Shown one piece after another: positions 36,552-44,867 of a stretch of DNA of 64,000 nucleotides (within the stretch, counting starts at the first letter, position 1; every line of letters begins with the position of its first letter). A program made the translations under genes and the position numbers. Source of the stretch: G051903925 sp051903925 (GTDB lineage Bacteria > Pseudomonadota > Alphaproteobacteria > Zavarziniales > Zavarziniaceae); NCBI RefSeq assembly GCF_051903925.1, contig NZ_CP173678.1:1302001-1366000 (forward strand), in the 5' to 3' direction. A model generated the notes under the pieces. The model was not told where the DNA came from and searched no databases. It saw only the letters and a list, made by a program, of their open reading frames with translations.

Positions 36552-37811
36552 TCAACCCTCCGCCGCCGCCAGGGCCTGGACCTGGTGGAACACCGCCATC
36601 TCCGCCTCGTCCGGGTCGCGCTGCTGCCGCGCGGCAAAGGCCAGTCGGAACAGGTCTTCCGCCGCGTGGTCGGACAACGGCTTCAGCGGGTCCGCCACGA
36701 CCAGCGGTGCGGGCTGCGCCAGTGGGGCCGCCCGTGCCTCGACCAGGCGCAGGGGCAGGGCCTCCGCCAGGCGGTCGGCTTCCTCGCGGAAGCCGGACCC
36801 CAGGCCCTCGCGCGCCAGGCGCACCTGGACGAAGGGCTGCTGCTCCACCGCCAGGTCGGGCGGCAAAGCCAGGCGCGTGACCAGCGCCTGCAGGGCGGCG
36901 CCCAGCTCGGACAGGCGCAGCTCGCCCTGCTCGGGCAGGCGCAGGAACGGTACGGGCCGCGCCAGGGGAAGGTGTTCGGTCGCGACCCGGGTCCCGTCAA
37001 GCGTCACCAGCGTCACGCCATGGGCATAGCCCAGTTCGGTCGCGGACAGCGGGAAGAGCGAGCCCGAATAGCGCACCCGCCCCCCGCCCAGGTCCTGCGC
37101 CCGGTGCAGATGGCCCAGCGCGACATAGGCGATCTCGGCGGGAAAGACATCGGGCGGCACGGCGTGCTGCCCGCCCACCAGGATGCGCCGTTCCGCCCCT
37201 TCGGACTCCAGGCCGCCCGCCACATGCAGGTGACCGGTCGCGATCAGCGGACAGCCCGCCACCTGGTCGCGCACGGCGTCCAGCATCTCGGCATAGAGCT
37301 GGCGCACGGCCCGCACGATCTGGCTCTCGCCACCCCCCGTCTCCTCCAGCCGGGTCAGCCCGGGCAGGCAGGCGGCGGTGGGGTAGGACAGGGCCAGGAC
37401 ATGGGCGGCCACGCTGCCCCCGGCGTCGCGCAGCGGCACCAGATGGCGCCGGCTGTCCACCAGGCCCTCCTGTCGCCGCACATTGCCCACGACATGGACA
37501 TTGAATGCCCGCAGCAGGTCGCGCGGGGCCTCCAGCCGGCCGGCGGCGTCGTGGTTGCCGGCGACCACGACCATGGTCATGGCGGGACGCGCGGCGTGCA
37601 GGTCGCGCAGCGTCTCGTACAGCAGGCGCAGCGCCTCGCCCGACGGATTCTGGCTGTCGAACACGTCGCCGGCGATGATCAGGGCGTCGGCCGCCTGCTC
37701 CACGACTAGGCGGCACAGGTCCGCGAACACGGCCCGGTGTTCCCGCTCGCGCCCGTGGCCGCGCAGGCTTTGCCCGATGTGCCAGTCGCTGGTGTGGATC
37801 AGTCGCAGCAT
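36552..37811 (-). CDS. sbcD: SbcD nuclease subunit
   Basis: A 419-residue Mre11-type metallophosphoesterase. Metal-binding motifs run in order: MLRLIHTSDWHIGQ (Asp9, His11), IIAGDVFDSQ, VVAGNHDA, then GHLH and VALGHLH later. The C-terminal cap domain includes PLSDHAAEDLFRLAF. ATG 37811 gives the standard compact start; an in-frame ATG at 37826 would add five residues. First gene of the sbcDC operon. Confidence 0.95.
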   Translation of the reverse strand: MLRLIHTSDWHIGQSLRGHGREREHRAVFADLCRLVVEQAADALIIAGDVFDSQNPSGEALRLLYETLRDLHAARPAMTMVVVAGNHDAAGRLEAPRDLLRAFNVHVVGNVRRQEGLVDSRRHLVPLRDAGGSVAAHVLALSYPTAACLPGLTRLEETGGGESQIVRAVRQLYAEMLDAVRDQVAGCPLIATGHLHVAGGLESEGAERRILVGGQHAVPPDVFPAEIAYVALGHLHRAQDLGGGRVRYSGSLFPLSATELGYAHGVTLVTLDGTRVATEHLPLARPVPFLRLPEQGELRLSELGAALQALVTRLALPPDLAVEQQPFVQVRLAREGLGSGFREEADRLAEALPLRLVEARAAPLAQPAPLVVADPLKPLSDHAAEDLFRLAFAARQQRDPDEAEMAVFHQVQALAAAEG

Positions 37812-37917
37812 CGTCACGTCAGGCATCAGGGAAGGGGGGCCGCCGCCACGGCGGGGCCGTCCTGGACCTTAGCGGCAATGGCCGGTGATTCGCAGGGGCG
37901 CGCCGCCGGGAGGCGGC

Positions 37918-37947
37918 TTGTGCACCGGCGCACAATAACTCTATAAT
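37918..37947 (+). promoter_or_regulatory. Sigma-70-like promoter before the flavoprotein gene
   Basis: TTGTGC (37918-37923) and TATAAT (37942-37947) are 18 bases apart, in an AT-rich island about 60 bp before the flavoprotein start. Confidence 0.55.
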
Positions 37948-38007
37948 CTCTATCGAATTAATAGTCTTTAAGTGGTCCGCTGACCGGACGCGGGCGGAAA
38001 GGGATGG

Positions 38008-39420
38008 ATGCGGGTCGGGATCGTGGGCGCCGGCTTCACAGGCGCGCTCCTGGCGGTGCAGTTGCTGCGGCGGGCGCCCAGTGTCAGTGCGGTCTACCTG
38101 CTGGAGCGGGCGGGCGCGTTCGGCCGTGGCCTGGCCTATGGCACCGAGCATCGCAGCCACCTGCTCAACGTCCGCGTCGCCAACATGAGCGCGTTCGAGG
38201 ATGACCCCTCTCATTTCCTGCGCTGGCTCTGGGCCCAGGGCAATCCGGCCGAGGCGCGCGCAGCGATCCCGCCCTCTGGCCATGCCTTCGTCTCGCGCGG
38301 AACCTTCGGTGCCTATGTCGAGGCGATGCTGGCGGAGGCGGTCGCGGCGGCACCCCTGGCGCGCTTTGCAGCACTGCAGGACACGGTGACCGGCCTGGCC
38401 GCGCACGAGGGGGGCGGTCTGGACCTGGACCTGGCGGGGGGCACGCGCCTGACGGTCGATGCTGCGGTGCTGTGCGTCGGCAACTTCCCCCCGGCTGTCC
38501 CCACGACGGTGGCGGTCGCGGCCGGTGGCGGCGACCGGCTGATCGCGGATCCCTGGGACGTCGGCCGGCTGGATGCGATCGCAAGTGATGCCGCCGTGGC
38601 GATCCTCGGCTCTGGCCTGACCATGGTCGACGTGGTCCTGACCCTGCGCGAGCGCGGGCATCGCGGACCGATCACGGCAGTCTCCCGGCGCGGCCTGCTG
38701 CCCCATGTCCATGCCCAGACGCGCCCCTGGCCCCGCTTCCTGGGCGAGCGGCCGGCCCGGCCCACCGTGCTGGGCCTGCTGCGGCGCGTTCGCGGCGAGG
38801 TCGCGCGGGCGGAGGCGGCACCCGGCGGCTATGACTGGCGCAGCGTGGTCGATGCCATCCGCCCCGACATCCAGGCCATCTGGCAGGCGCTGCACGATGG
38901 CGAGCGCCAGCGCTTCCTGCGGCACCTGCGGCCCTTCTGGGACATCCATCGCCATCGCATGGCGCCGGCCAGCGCCGCGACGATCGATCGCCTGCTGCGC
39001 GCGGGCACCCTGCGTGTCATCGCTGGCCGCCTGCGGGGCATCACCCTCGATCCCCGTGGCGTGCAGGTCCGTGTCCAGCCGCGCGCGGCCGAGCTCCAGG
39101 TGGTGGAGGCCCAGCACGTCATCAACTGTGCCGGCCCGCGCAGCGATTACGCGGCGATCGCGGATCCCCTGATCGTCGACCTGCTCGCCCGCGGGTTGGC
39201 GCGGCCCGACCCATGCCGCCTGGGGCTGGAGGTCGATCACAGCAATCGCGTCATTGCGGCCGACGGTCAGGCAGGCCTGCCGCTCTATGCCCTGGGGCCG
39301 CCGACGCGCGGACGCTACTGGGAGATCACGGCGGTGCCCGACATCCGCCGTCAGGTCGCCGACTTCGCCGCGCACTGGGCCGCGGCCCATCCTGCCGAGG
39401 AGACATCGCATGGAGCCTGA
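38008..39420 (+). CDS. FAD/NAD(P)-binding protein (NAD_binding_9 type)
   Basis: A 470-residue cytoplasmic flavoprotein. It starts MRVGIVGAGFTGALL, a dinucleotide fold with GxGxxG at residues 7-12, followed by GRGLAYGTEHRSHLLNVRVANM, a block typical of the FAD/NAD(P)-binding proteins with the NAD_binding_9 domain. A second nucleotide site, AVAILGSGLTMVDVVL, lies near residue 200. The later HVINCAGP and YALGPPTRG segments complete an FAD-dependent pattern. The substrate is unknown. Its last 11 bases overlap the start of a LysR-type regulator gene, suggesting a shared transcript. Confidence 0.85.
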   Translation: MRVGIVGAGFTGALLAVQLLRRAPSVSAVYLLERAGAFGRGLAYGTEHRSHLLNVRVANMSAFEDDPSHFLRWLWAQGNPAEARAAIPPSGHAFVSRGTFGAYVEAMLAEAVAAAPLARFAALQDTVTGLAAHEGGGLDLDLAGGTRLTVDAAVLCVGNFPPAVPTTVAVAAGGGDRLIADPWDVGRLDAIASDAAVAILGSGLTMVDVVLTLRERGHRGPITAVSRRGLLPHVHAQTRPWPRFLGERPARPTVLGLLRRVRGEVARAEAAPGGYDWRSVVDAIRPDIQAIWQALHDGERQRFLRHLRPFWDIHRHRMAPASAATIDRLLRAGTLRVIAGRLRGITLDPRGVQVRVQPRAAELQVVEAQHVINCAGPRSDYAAIADPLIVDLLARGLARPDPCRLGLEVDHSNRVIAADGQAGLPLYALGPPTRGRYWEITAVPDIRRQVADFAAHWAAAHPAEETSHGA

Positions 39421-40336
39421 TCGCGCCCGCGCGCTGCGCCGCCTGCCGCCGCTGGCGGCGCTGCGCGCATTCGAGGTCGTGGCGCGCTGCGGCTCGATCG
39501 CGGCCGCGGCGGACGAACTCCTGGTGACCCCGGCCGCCGTCAAGCACCAGGTGCGCCAGCTCGAAGGGGTGATGGGCATTCGCCTGTTCAACCGCGCCGG
39601 GCGCGGCCTGATCCTGACCGATGCCGGGCTGGCGCTGCTGCCCGGCATAAGGGAGGGTTTCGACCGTTTGATCGAGGCGGTCTATGGCCGGCCGGAGAAC
39701 GTTCCGGCGGGTGAGGTGCGGGTCAGCGTGGCGCCCTCCTTCGCCGCGAAATGGCTGCTGCCGCGCCTGGCCCGCTTTGCCGAGCGCTGGCCCCTGATCG
39801 ACGTCCGGGTCGAGGCGAGCGAGCGTCTGGTCGCCTTCCCCAGCCCCACGATCGACCTGGCGATCCGCTATGGCGCGGGCCGCGCGCCGGGCCTTCATGT
39901 CGAGCGCCTGCTGGACGAAAGCGTGGTGCCGGTCGCGGCGCCCGAACTGGTGCAGCGCCGCGCCCTGGCGTCGCCTGCCGACCTGGCGGGCGTGTCGCTG
40001 CTGCATGATGACAGCGTGGCCGACGATCCCACCTGCCCCGACTGGTCGATGTGGCTGAAGGCGGCCCATGTGGCCGACGTGGATGGGACGCGCGGCCCGC
40101 GCTTCACCCAGTCGGCGCTGGCGATCGACGCCGCGGCGCAGGGCCTGGGCGTCGCCCTGGCCAAGAAGCGGCTGGCGGCGGGCGACATCGCCTCTGGCCG
40201 CCTGGCGGCGCTGTTCGACTCCCATGTCGACCTGGCATTTGCCTACTACCTGGTGGTGCCGGCGGCGAACCTCGATCTGGCACGCGTCCGGGCCTTCGCG
40301 ACCTGGCTGCGGGAGGAGGCAGCCAAAGCCACCTGA
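39410..40336 (+). CDS. LysR-family regulator, GcvA-like
   Basis: A 308-residue regulator. The opening PPLAALRAFEVVARCGSIAAAADEL with VTPAAVKHQVRQLEGVMG is the GcvA-type winged helix-turn-helix (about residues 12-60), followed by the effector domain (VRVSVAPSFAAKWLLPRLARF). ATG 39410 overlaps the flavoprotein gene by 11 bases. As this family usually acts on nearby genes, the flavoprotein gene is the likely target, which would make this a regulator encoded downstream of its own target. That is inference. Confidence 0.9.
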   Translation: MEPDRARALRRLPPLAALRAFEVVARCGSIAAAADELLVTPAAVKHQVRQLEGVMGIRLFNRAGRGLILTDAGLALLPGIREGFDRLIEAVYGRPENVPAGEVRVSVAPSFAAKWLLPRLARFAERWPLIDVRVEASERLVAFPSPTIDLAIRYGAGRAPGLHVERLLDESVVPVAAPELVQRRALASPADLAGVSLLHDDSVADDPTCPDWSMWLKAAHVADVDGTRGPRFTQSALAIDAAAQGLGVALAKKRLAAGDIASGRLAALFDSHVDLAFAYYLVVPAANLDLARVRAFATWLREEAAKAT

Positions 40337-40680
40337 ACGCCGTGGAGGTCGCCTTCCCGGGGGTGGCTCTCGCCGCTCGGGCAGTGCTGCAGTACGCCGA
40401 TTCAGCTCAGCCTGGTGGCGGCATCGGGTGTTCGAGTCCTGGCCGGGGCTTCTGCACAAACGGGCCGACGGTACTGCGATCGCAGTCGTTCCGACATTGC
40501 GGGATAAAGCCCCGATCCCCGCGGCGCTCGGAAATCCAGGTGAGGGGTCGGTGGCGGAGAGGGTGGGACTCTTGGGGGCCATCAGGTAGGGTGTTGGAGA
40601 TACTTACACATTTGAATTTATTGAGAAAATGTGCCATTGAATGTACCAAATTGTGTACCAACGATCTGTGGATAAGTCAA
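40337..40680. other. Junction region before the integrase
   Basis: The 344-bp gap has two parts. Up to 40551 it is high-GC chromosome with no recognised gene. At 40552-40571 lies a tRNA-Ser 3' end (listed separately), and from about 40590 the sequence turns AT-rich, with TGTACCAAATTGTGTACCA direct repeats at 40638-40657, probably recombinase binding or promoter sequence for the integrase. Confidence 0.6.
40552..40571 (-). other. tRNA-Ser 3' end fragment, likely attachment site
   Basis: On the minus strand the bases read GAGTCCCACCCTCTCCGCCA, the T-loop-to-CCA end found in alphaproteobacterial tRNA-Ser. The rest of the tRNA is absent: the bases upstream of GAG are CCAA rather than the expected GTTC. 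A bare 3' end beside an integrase is what is left at the far junction after integration in a tRNA gene. The intact tRNA should then be at the other, right-hand junction. Confidence 0.6.
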
Positions 40681-42339
40681 ATGCCTTTTGCTCCGAACGT
40701 TCGCCTGCGCAAAGGCACATACTACGCTCGGAAGGCCGTTCCAAAGTCGCTTCAGAGCATCATCGGCGCGGTTGAGCTCACTGAGATCATCGGGCACGAC
40801 GAGCGGTCGGCTCGAATGCGCCATCCCGCGGTCATCGCTGCCTTCAACGAACGTCTGAAGGCCGCGGCAGCGGAATTTAAGGCGCGCAGGTGGGCGGGTG
40901 CCAAGGTTGCCCGGTCCGTAGAGGCTCTGGCTCGAGAGCACTATGAGCGTGAGTTGAAGGTGGATGCGCACGAACGCGCGGTTAGCCGAGACGGGTCGCT
41001 TGGGTGGATCGTTGATTCGCGCCCTGCTTATGAGCGGGCGCTGAGAGATCACCTTGCGGTAGGGGAGACGGTCCTGATCCAGCACGCCGCAGACGACATG
41101 ATCGAGCGATACAAGCTGCCGATCCAGCGCGGCACCCTTGAGTACCAGAATCTGTGTATGGCACTCCAGCGCGCTCAGCTCGAAGCGGTGATGCGATTCC
41201 AGGAGCGTGACGAGGGTGACTACGGAGGCCAGCCTAACGATCCGATCGTGCGGCCCGCCGAGAGCGGTCAGGCTGTCACAGGCGAAAGCTTCCGGTCGAC
41301 GGGCAGCCCTGATGCACATAGGCCCTTGAGCGCGCTGCTAAGCCTCTTCCAGTCTGAACGCGTTGCTACTGTTGCTACAAAGCGGGAACAGGTGGTGGCC
41401 GTGCGTATGTTCGAGGATTTCTTGGCCGGGCCGAAGTCGGTTGCGGAGATCACTAAGAATGATCTGATCTCTTACAAGCGATTCCTGCTACAGGTCCCTA
41501 CAAACGCGGCCAAGCGTTTCCCCGGTAAGTCGCTGCGTGAGGCTGTCGAAGCGAATGACAGACGGGCCGCGCCGTTTGAACGGTTATCTCCGGGTACGAT
41601 CAACGACAAGTGGTTGGCCCATCTGAAGGCGCTCTTGGCGTGGTGCGTGTCAAATGGGATCATCGCGGACAACCCTGGCGCAGGTGTCACGGTTGACCGT
41701 GGGCGCGGTCAGCAGAAGCAAGCTCGAACCGCCTTCAGCCCGGACCAGCTCAAGGCAATTTTCAGTATGGACCTGTTCACTCAACCGGTTAAGGGCACGC
41801 ACGCTTGGGCGCTGCTTCTGGCGTTGTACACGGGCGCCAGGGCGGGTGAACTCGGGCAGCTCGAAGTTGCCGATGTGATCGAGGTTGAGGGGGTGGCCTG
41901 CATCCGCGTCCATGACGAAGGCGAAGGGCGAAGCGTTAAGACCAACGCGAGCCGCCGCCTAATCCCCCTGCACTCTGATTTGATCCGCCTGGGCTTCCTG
42001 AACTACGTCACGGCCTTGAAAGTGGCCAAGCAGAAGCGTGTCTTTCCCGACTGGTTGCCTGTCGGCACCGCGCATTCCTATGCCAACAGTTTGCCCCGGT
42101 GGTTCAATCGCACGGTCTGCGCCCAATTGAATATCGATCCCAAGCGGACGCCCTTTCACGCTTTCCGCCACACCTGCAAAACTAGACTGGCAATGGCGGG
42201 TGTGCCGCGCCAGCTATCCGACCAAATCACAGGCCATATCGATGGGTCAGTTGCAGCGCGCTATGAGCACGCTGGGTCGATCACACAGTTGGCATCAGCG
42301 ATAAACTGCCTGAGTTACCCAGAACTCTTTAGTCGATGA
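40681..42339 (+). CDS. Tyrosine site-specific recombinase (island integrase)
   Basis: A 552-residue integrase that would insert and excise the element at a tRNA site. The catalytic set is complete: Arg387 in TGARAGELGQL, His493-x-x-Arg496 in HAFRH, His519 in GHIDG and the nucleophile Tyr528 in ARYEH. The N-terminal MPFAPNVRLRKGTYYARKAVP is like the DUF6538 start of phage and island integrases, followed by a coiled region and a SAM-like core-binding domain (about 255-370). Codon use is visibly less GC-biased than in neighbours. ATG 40681 is preferred; the frame stays open upstream through non-coding sequence. Confidence 0.93.
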   Translation: MPFAPNVRLRKGTYYARKAVPKSLQSIIGAVELTEIIGHDERSARMRHPAVIAAFNERLKAAAAEFKARRWAGAKVARSVEALAREHYERELKVDAHERAVSRDGSLGWIVDSRPAYERALRDHLAVGETVLIQHAADDMIERYKLPIQRGTLEYQNLCMALQRAQLEAVMRFQERDEGDYGGQPNDPIVRPAESGQAVTGESFRSTGSPDAHRPLSALLSLFQSERVATVATKREQVVAVRMFEDFLAGPKSVAEITKNDLISYKRFLLQVPTNAAKRFPGKSLREAVEANDRRAAPFERLSPGTINDKWLAHLKALLAWCVSNGIIADNPGAGVTVDRGRGQQKQARTAFSPDQLKAIFSMDLFTQPVKGTHAWALLLALYTGARAGELGQLEVADVIEVEGVACIRVHDEGEGRSVKTNASRRLIPLHSDLIRLGFLNYVTALKVAKQKRVFPDWLPVGTAHSYANSLPRWFNRTVCAQLNIDPKRTPFHAFRHTCKTRLAMAGVPRQLSDQITGHIDGSVAARYEHAGSITQLASAINCLSYPELFSR

Positions 42340-42389
42340 ATGCAATTATTGAGCCGTCCAACATGATCATGTTCCTGCGCGTGGTGTAG

Positions 42390-42413
42390 GAGCGGGGCGA
42401 TTGTCACCGCTCT
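42390..42413. repeat. Small hairpin after the integrase
   Basis: GAGCGG and CCGCTC flank GGCGATTGTCA about 50 bp after the integrase stop. No T-run follows. A terminator or residual end of a mobile element is possible. Confidence 0.35.
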
Positions 42414-42431
42414 CCAGCAGGACCGGCCTGG

Positions 42432-42863
42432 TCAGTCGGCCAGGGTTGGCAGGCTGACGAGGGAATCATCGGCGATGGCGGCGACACTTTCCAGGGTCAT
42501 GTAGCGGCAGACTAGGTCGTCGACCGAGCGGGTTGTGATGCCCGGGACAAAGGCCTCCTGTATGACCGCCGTCAGGGCCTTCTCCGCCAAGCGGCGCGGC
42601 TCCAGGAACCTGGGAGGTAGCTGCTTTGCGCAGCTTGGGGGTGCGCAGTTCGACCGTCCCCGGCCGGGTCTCCCAATCGGGCTCGCAATAGTCATTGCGC
42701 TGCGCCAGCCGGTCCGGGCCCTTCTCGCCCAGGCCAGCGCCCGTCGTCGCCGTCAAGTCCAGCTCCATCAGCCGCTGGGCGGCACAGCCGATCATCTCCG
42801 CAAGAGATCGGTGTCGGCACTCTTCTCCATCAGCACGCGCAGGGCCATCGTGTCTCCGGTCAT
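42432..42863 (-). pseudogene. IS256-family transposase remnant, frameshifted and truncated
   Basis: Starting at ATG 42863 the minus strand reads MTGDTMALRVLMEKSADTD, then after a one-base deletion near 42797 MIGCAAQRLMELDLTA and GEKGPDRLAQRNDY, DWETRPGTVELR, TPKLRK. After another frameshift near 42610 it resumes RFLEPRRLAEKALTAVIQEA and TTRSVDDLV near 42520. These blocks are the N-terminal third of IS256-family transposases in order. Homology seems to stop around 42515, so the catalytic DDE region is missing. It cannot make a working transposase. Confidence 0.82.
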
Positions 42864-43036
42864 CGTCGGGTCCTCAGCCGAAGGTTGTGTCTTCAAACCC
42901 AACCCAATCGGAGATCCGTCGATGACCACCAAGGCGCACACGCCGCACGTTCTCCCTCGGCTCAGGGCGCTCCGCGCCCCTCACCTCAAGCCCCAGAACG
43001 AGCGCCACCTACACCACATGACCGGACATGATCCAT
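42864..43036 (-). mobile_element. Probable left-over end of the IS256-family element
   Basis: This stretch lies upstream of the broken transposase start and has no gene of its own. The block ending in CTACACCACATGACCGGACATGATC resembles the leader and end sequence of IS256-like elements, where TACACCAC-TTGAC motifs are found. The exact inverted repeat cannot be fixed by eye. Confidence 0.4.
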
Positions 43037-43071
43037 GAACGGCCCTCAGGCCATCCCGGGACTGCTGGTGG

Positions 43072-43180
43072 GGCCAGACCCGGGATAATCTCAGTGCCGG
43101 GAGTGTATATCTCCCGGGCTAGGTTGGGGGCCGGCTCAGAGGTTGTCCCGTGGAAATCTATCCCGGGATCAGGTCTGGCC
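43072..43180. repeat. Nested inverted repeats
   Basis: Outer arms: GGCCAGACC (43072-43080) then CGGGATA, mirrored by TATCCCGG then GGTCTGGCC (43172-43180), with a five-base insertion in the right arm. Inner hairpin: CCGGGAG (43097-43103) and CTCCCGG (43111-43117) with loop TGTATAT. Such a layout could form a long branched RNA or a protein-binding site. Confidence 0.7.
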
Positions 43181-43740
43181 GGCGTATCCCCCATTTTCAC
43201 TCAACTGGAAAGCCTGATTTCCTGCGGCTGAGGCAAGACCCGCCTCTAGGCAAACCCGAGCGGGGTGGGCGTGGTGTGTGAGAGCCGGGCGCCACCCGGG
43301 TGCTCTAACCGATCGTCTTCATGGGAAACCCTTGTTTTCTGCGGCTCCACGCCTGCCGCTGACGGGACACGCCTATCGGGTACTCTGCCGGCAAGGTCCG
43401 CCCGGCCTATGAACAGGTCGTTGTGCGTCTGGCTGTGCGCTACAGCTTCATCCGATGCCCCTCCTGTGCTGTTGTCTCGCGTCGTTCGCTCTCGCTGACA
43501 AGACACAGAGTAGCGCTCGAGCGTTGGGGACGCGGTCGGGAACGCTCTGTGGGGCTGTGGGATCTTCGCGCCCGGGGATCGTCTAGGGAGGCGGGAGAAC
43601 CTGGCCTGGCCTAGGGAAACGCCGTGGCCTGGCCTGGCCGGACCGGACTGGACCGTGGGTGGTGCCTGGGAAAATACGCCAAGCGCAATTTCCGGATTTG
43701 TACCGAGATGAGACTATCAGTGCGGCTGCCTTTCTCCGCC

Positions 43741-43811
43741 TACGGCTGGCGCCTTGTATCTCGTGCTCGCGATCCCCTCTATAGGTGTTCTCTCATACGG
43801 CTGACGCCTTG
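43741..43811 (+). repeat. Two direct copies of a 16-bp word
   Basis: TACGGCTGGCGCCTTG (43741-43756) and TACGGCTGACGCCTTG (43796-43811) differ at one base, and both follow a TTCTC run at short distance. Copy spacing is 55 bp. Confidence 0.7.
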
Positions 43812-44260
43812 AAGGGAGCAAACATATGCGGTGATCTTCAGGTCCTAGGTGTTTCTCTAGACTTGGTCTCGCATAGGTGTGTGGACGTGTCTCTATCCGA
43901 GGGGTGCTCTCTCGTGTGTGTCTCTAGGGTTCAGCGCTAGGCGACGCTCGAGGAGCAGTAGCTTGAGGAGATGACGTGAGCCGAGGAGAGGTCGATCGAG
44001 GTGTGTTTGGAGGTCCGAGGGGCGTTGTGTCTATGCGTTTAGGGTCTGACCGCGGGGGGCGGGAAAAACGACATATGTTTTATTAATTTTTGAGTCCTCG
44101 GCGACTACGAGTCTAACTATATCGTCCGGGACATCCGGGTGTCTGAGCTTTCTGGCCCCGGGTGTGAATATTTTTCCGTGGTTGTGTCTGTGGCGGTTGG
44201 GACACATTTATTGGTTCGGTTATGTGGGTTAGTCCTCCCGGCGTGGATTTTCTTCTGGGG

Positions 44261-44310
44261 TGATTTGTTGCGTTTTGTTGCGTTTTGTTGCGTTTTGTTG
44301 CGTTTTGGTG
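44261..44310 (+). repeat. 10-bp tandem repeat, about five units
   Basis: CGTTTTGTTG occurs three times exactly (44271-44300), flanked by the variants TGATTTGTTG and CGTTTTGGTG. It lies 50 bp before the stop of a small gene that reads on the other strand. Confidence 0.9.
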
Positions 44311-44360
44311 CGGACCTAGGGGAGGTGAATTTCCGCTAAGTCATTGATATCATTGGATTA

Positions 44361-44672
44361 TTAGCCATCGTTGACGCAGGTCATGTCGATGAAGCCGTTG
44401 AGGGCGTCCACGATGCCCGTCCGGTTGAGCTCCACGGTGATGGCCTCGAGCTCGGGCGGACCGAACGCGGGGTCTCGGTCCTTCATCATCTCCTTGATGA
44501 CGCGGAGAGCCTGACCCTTGGTCTCGAAGTGGTAGTGGCGGATCATCTCGGTCTGGTCGACGACGCGCCAGATCGTGACGGTGCGGCGTACCCATCCGGT
44601 GAGGGCCGCGGGGTCTGGCGCGCCAGCATCGAGCAGAACCTCGAAGACTGACCAAAACCTGGGGCGGTTCAC
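44361..44672 (-). CDS. Hypothetical 103-residue protein
   Basis: I do not recognise this protein. It is a plausible small soluble protein: no signal peptide or membrane helix, a Trp-rich start (WSVFEVLL, TGWVRRTVTIWRVV), a middle with MIRHYHFETKGQALRVIKEMM, and an acidic, mixed end. Base use in its third codon positions is GC-rich like real genes around it, which speaks for a true gene. The likely start is GTG 44672. An inverted repeat (AACCTGGG/CCCAGGTT, 44656-44693) overlaps this start and could be its operator. It stands alone among non-coding sequence inside the proposed island. Confidence 0.5.
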   Translation of the reverse strand: MNRPRFWSVFEVLLDAGAPDPAALTGWVRRTVTIWRVVDQTEMIRHYHFETKGQALRVIKEMMKDRDPAFGPPELEAITVELNRTGIVDALNGFIDMTCVNDG

Positions 44673-44693
44673 TGAAGGACACTGTCCCAGGTT
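44656..44693. promoter_or_regulatory. Inverted repeat overlapping the start of the 103-residue gene
   Basis: AACCTGGG (44656-44663) and CCCAGGTT (44686-44693) are perfect 8-bp arms 22 bases apart, placed over the presumed start codon at 44672. Candidate operator or translational control hairpin. Confidence 0.4.
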
Positions 44694-44867
44694 GAATCAA
44701 GCGCACGGGCGGCACCGGGCGACTGTGCGTCTCGCCCTTGAAGCCTAGGCAGTCCCTGCGCAATGATCGTTCGAACGGGACATGCCCGATGCAGCCCAGA
44801 CAAGCCAAAGAGCTTAGGGGAGCCCGGCTGTCCGTGATCCGAAACTGTCCTCAGGGCGGGTGGGAAA

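Larger units (their letters stand above)
43037..44360. other. 1.3-kb stretch without a gene, structured and base-skewed
   Basis: No open frame here has a convincing start, codon use or known family. Base use differs from both sides: the plus strand is rich in G and T after about 43830, and contains runs of GTGTCTCT-like words. It holds a nested inverted repeat (43072-43180), two copies of a 16-bp word (43741 and 43796), and a 10-bp tandem repeat (44261-44310). It may be decayed mobile DNA, a replication or transfer origin, or a non-coding RNA locus. Confidence 0.6.

Noticed and set aside
32754..37709. Open frame of 1,651 codons on the plus strand over sbcCD
   Set aside because: It is the antisense shadow of two intact, motif-complete genes; long open antisense frames arise from high GC in third codon positions.
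40396..40460. tRNA-like words (AGCTCAGCCTGGT and GTTCGAGTCC) before the integrase
   Set aside because: The T-stem does not pair, no anticodon arm fits between them and no CCA end follows. Coincidence or a very old remnant; the tRNA-Ser 3' end at 40552 is the better attachment site.
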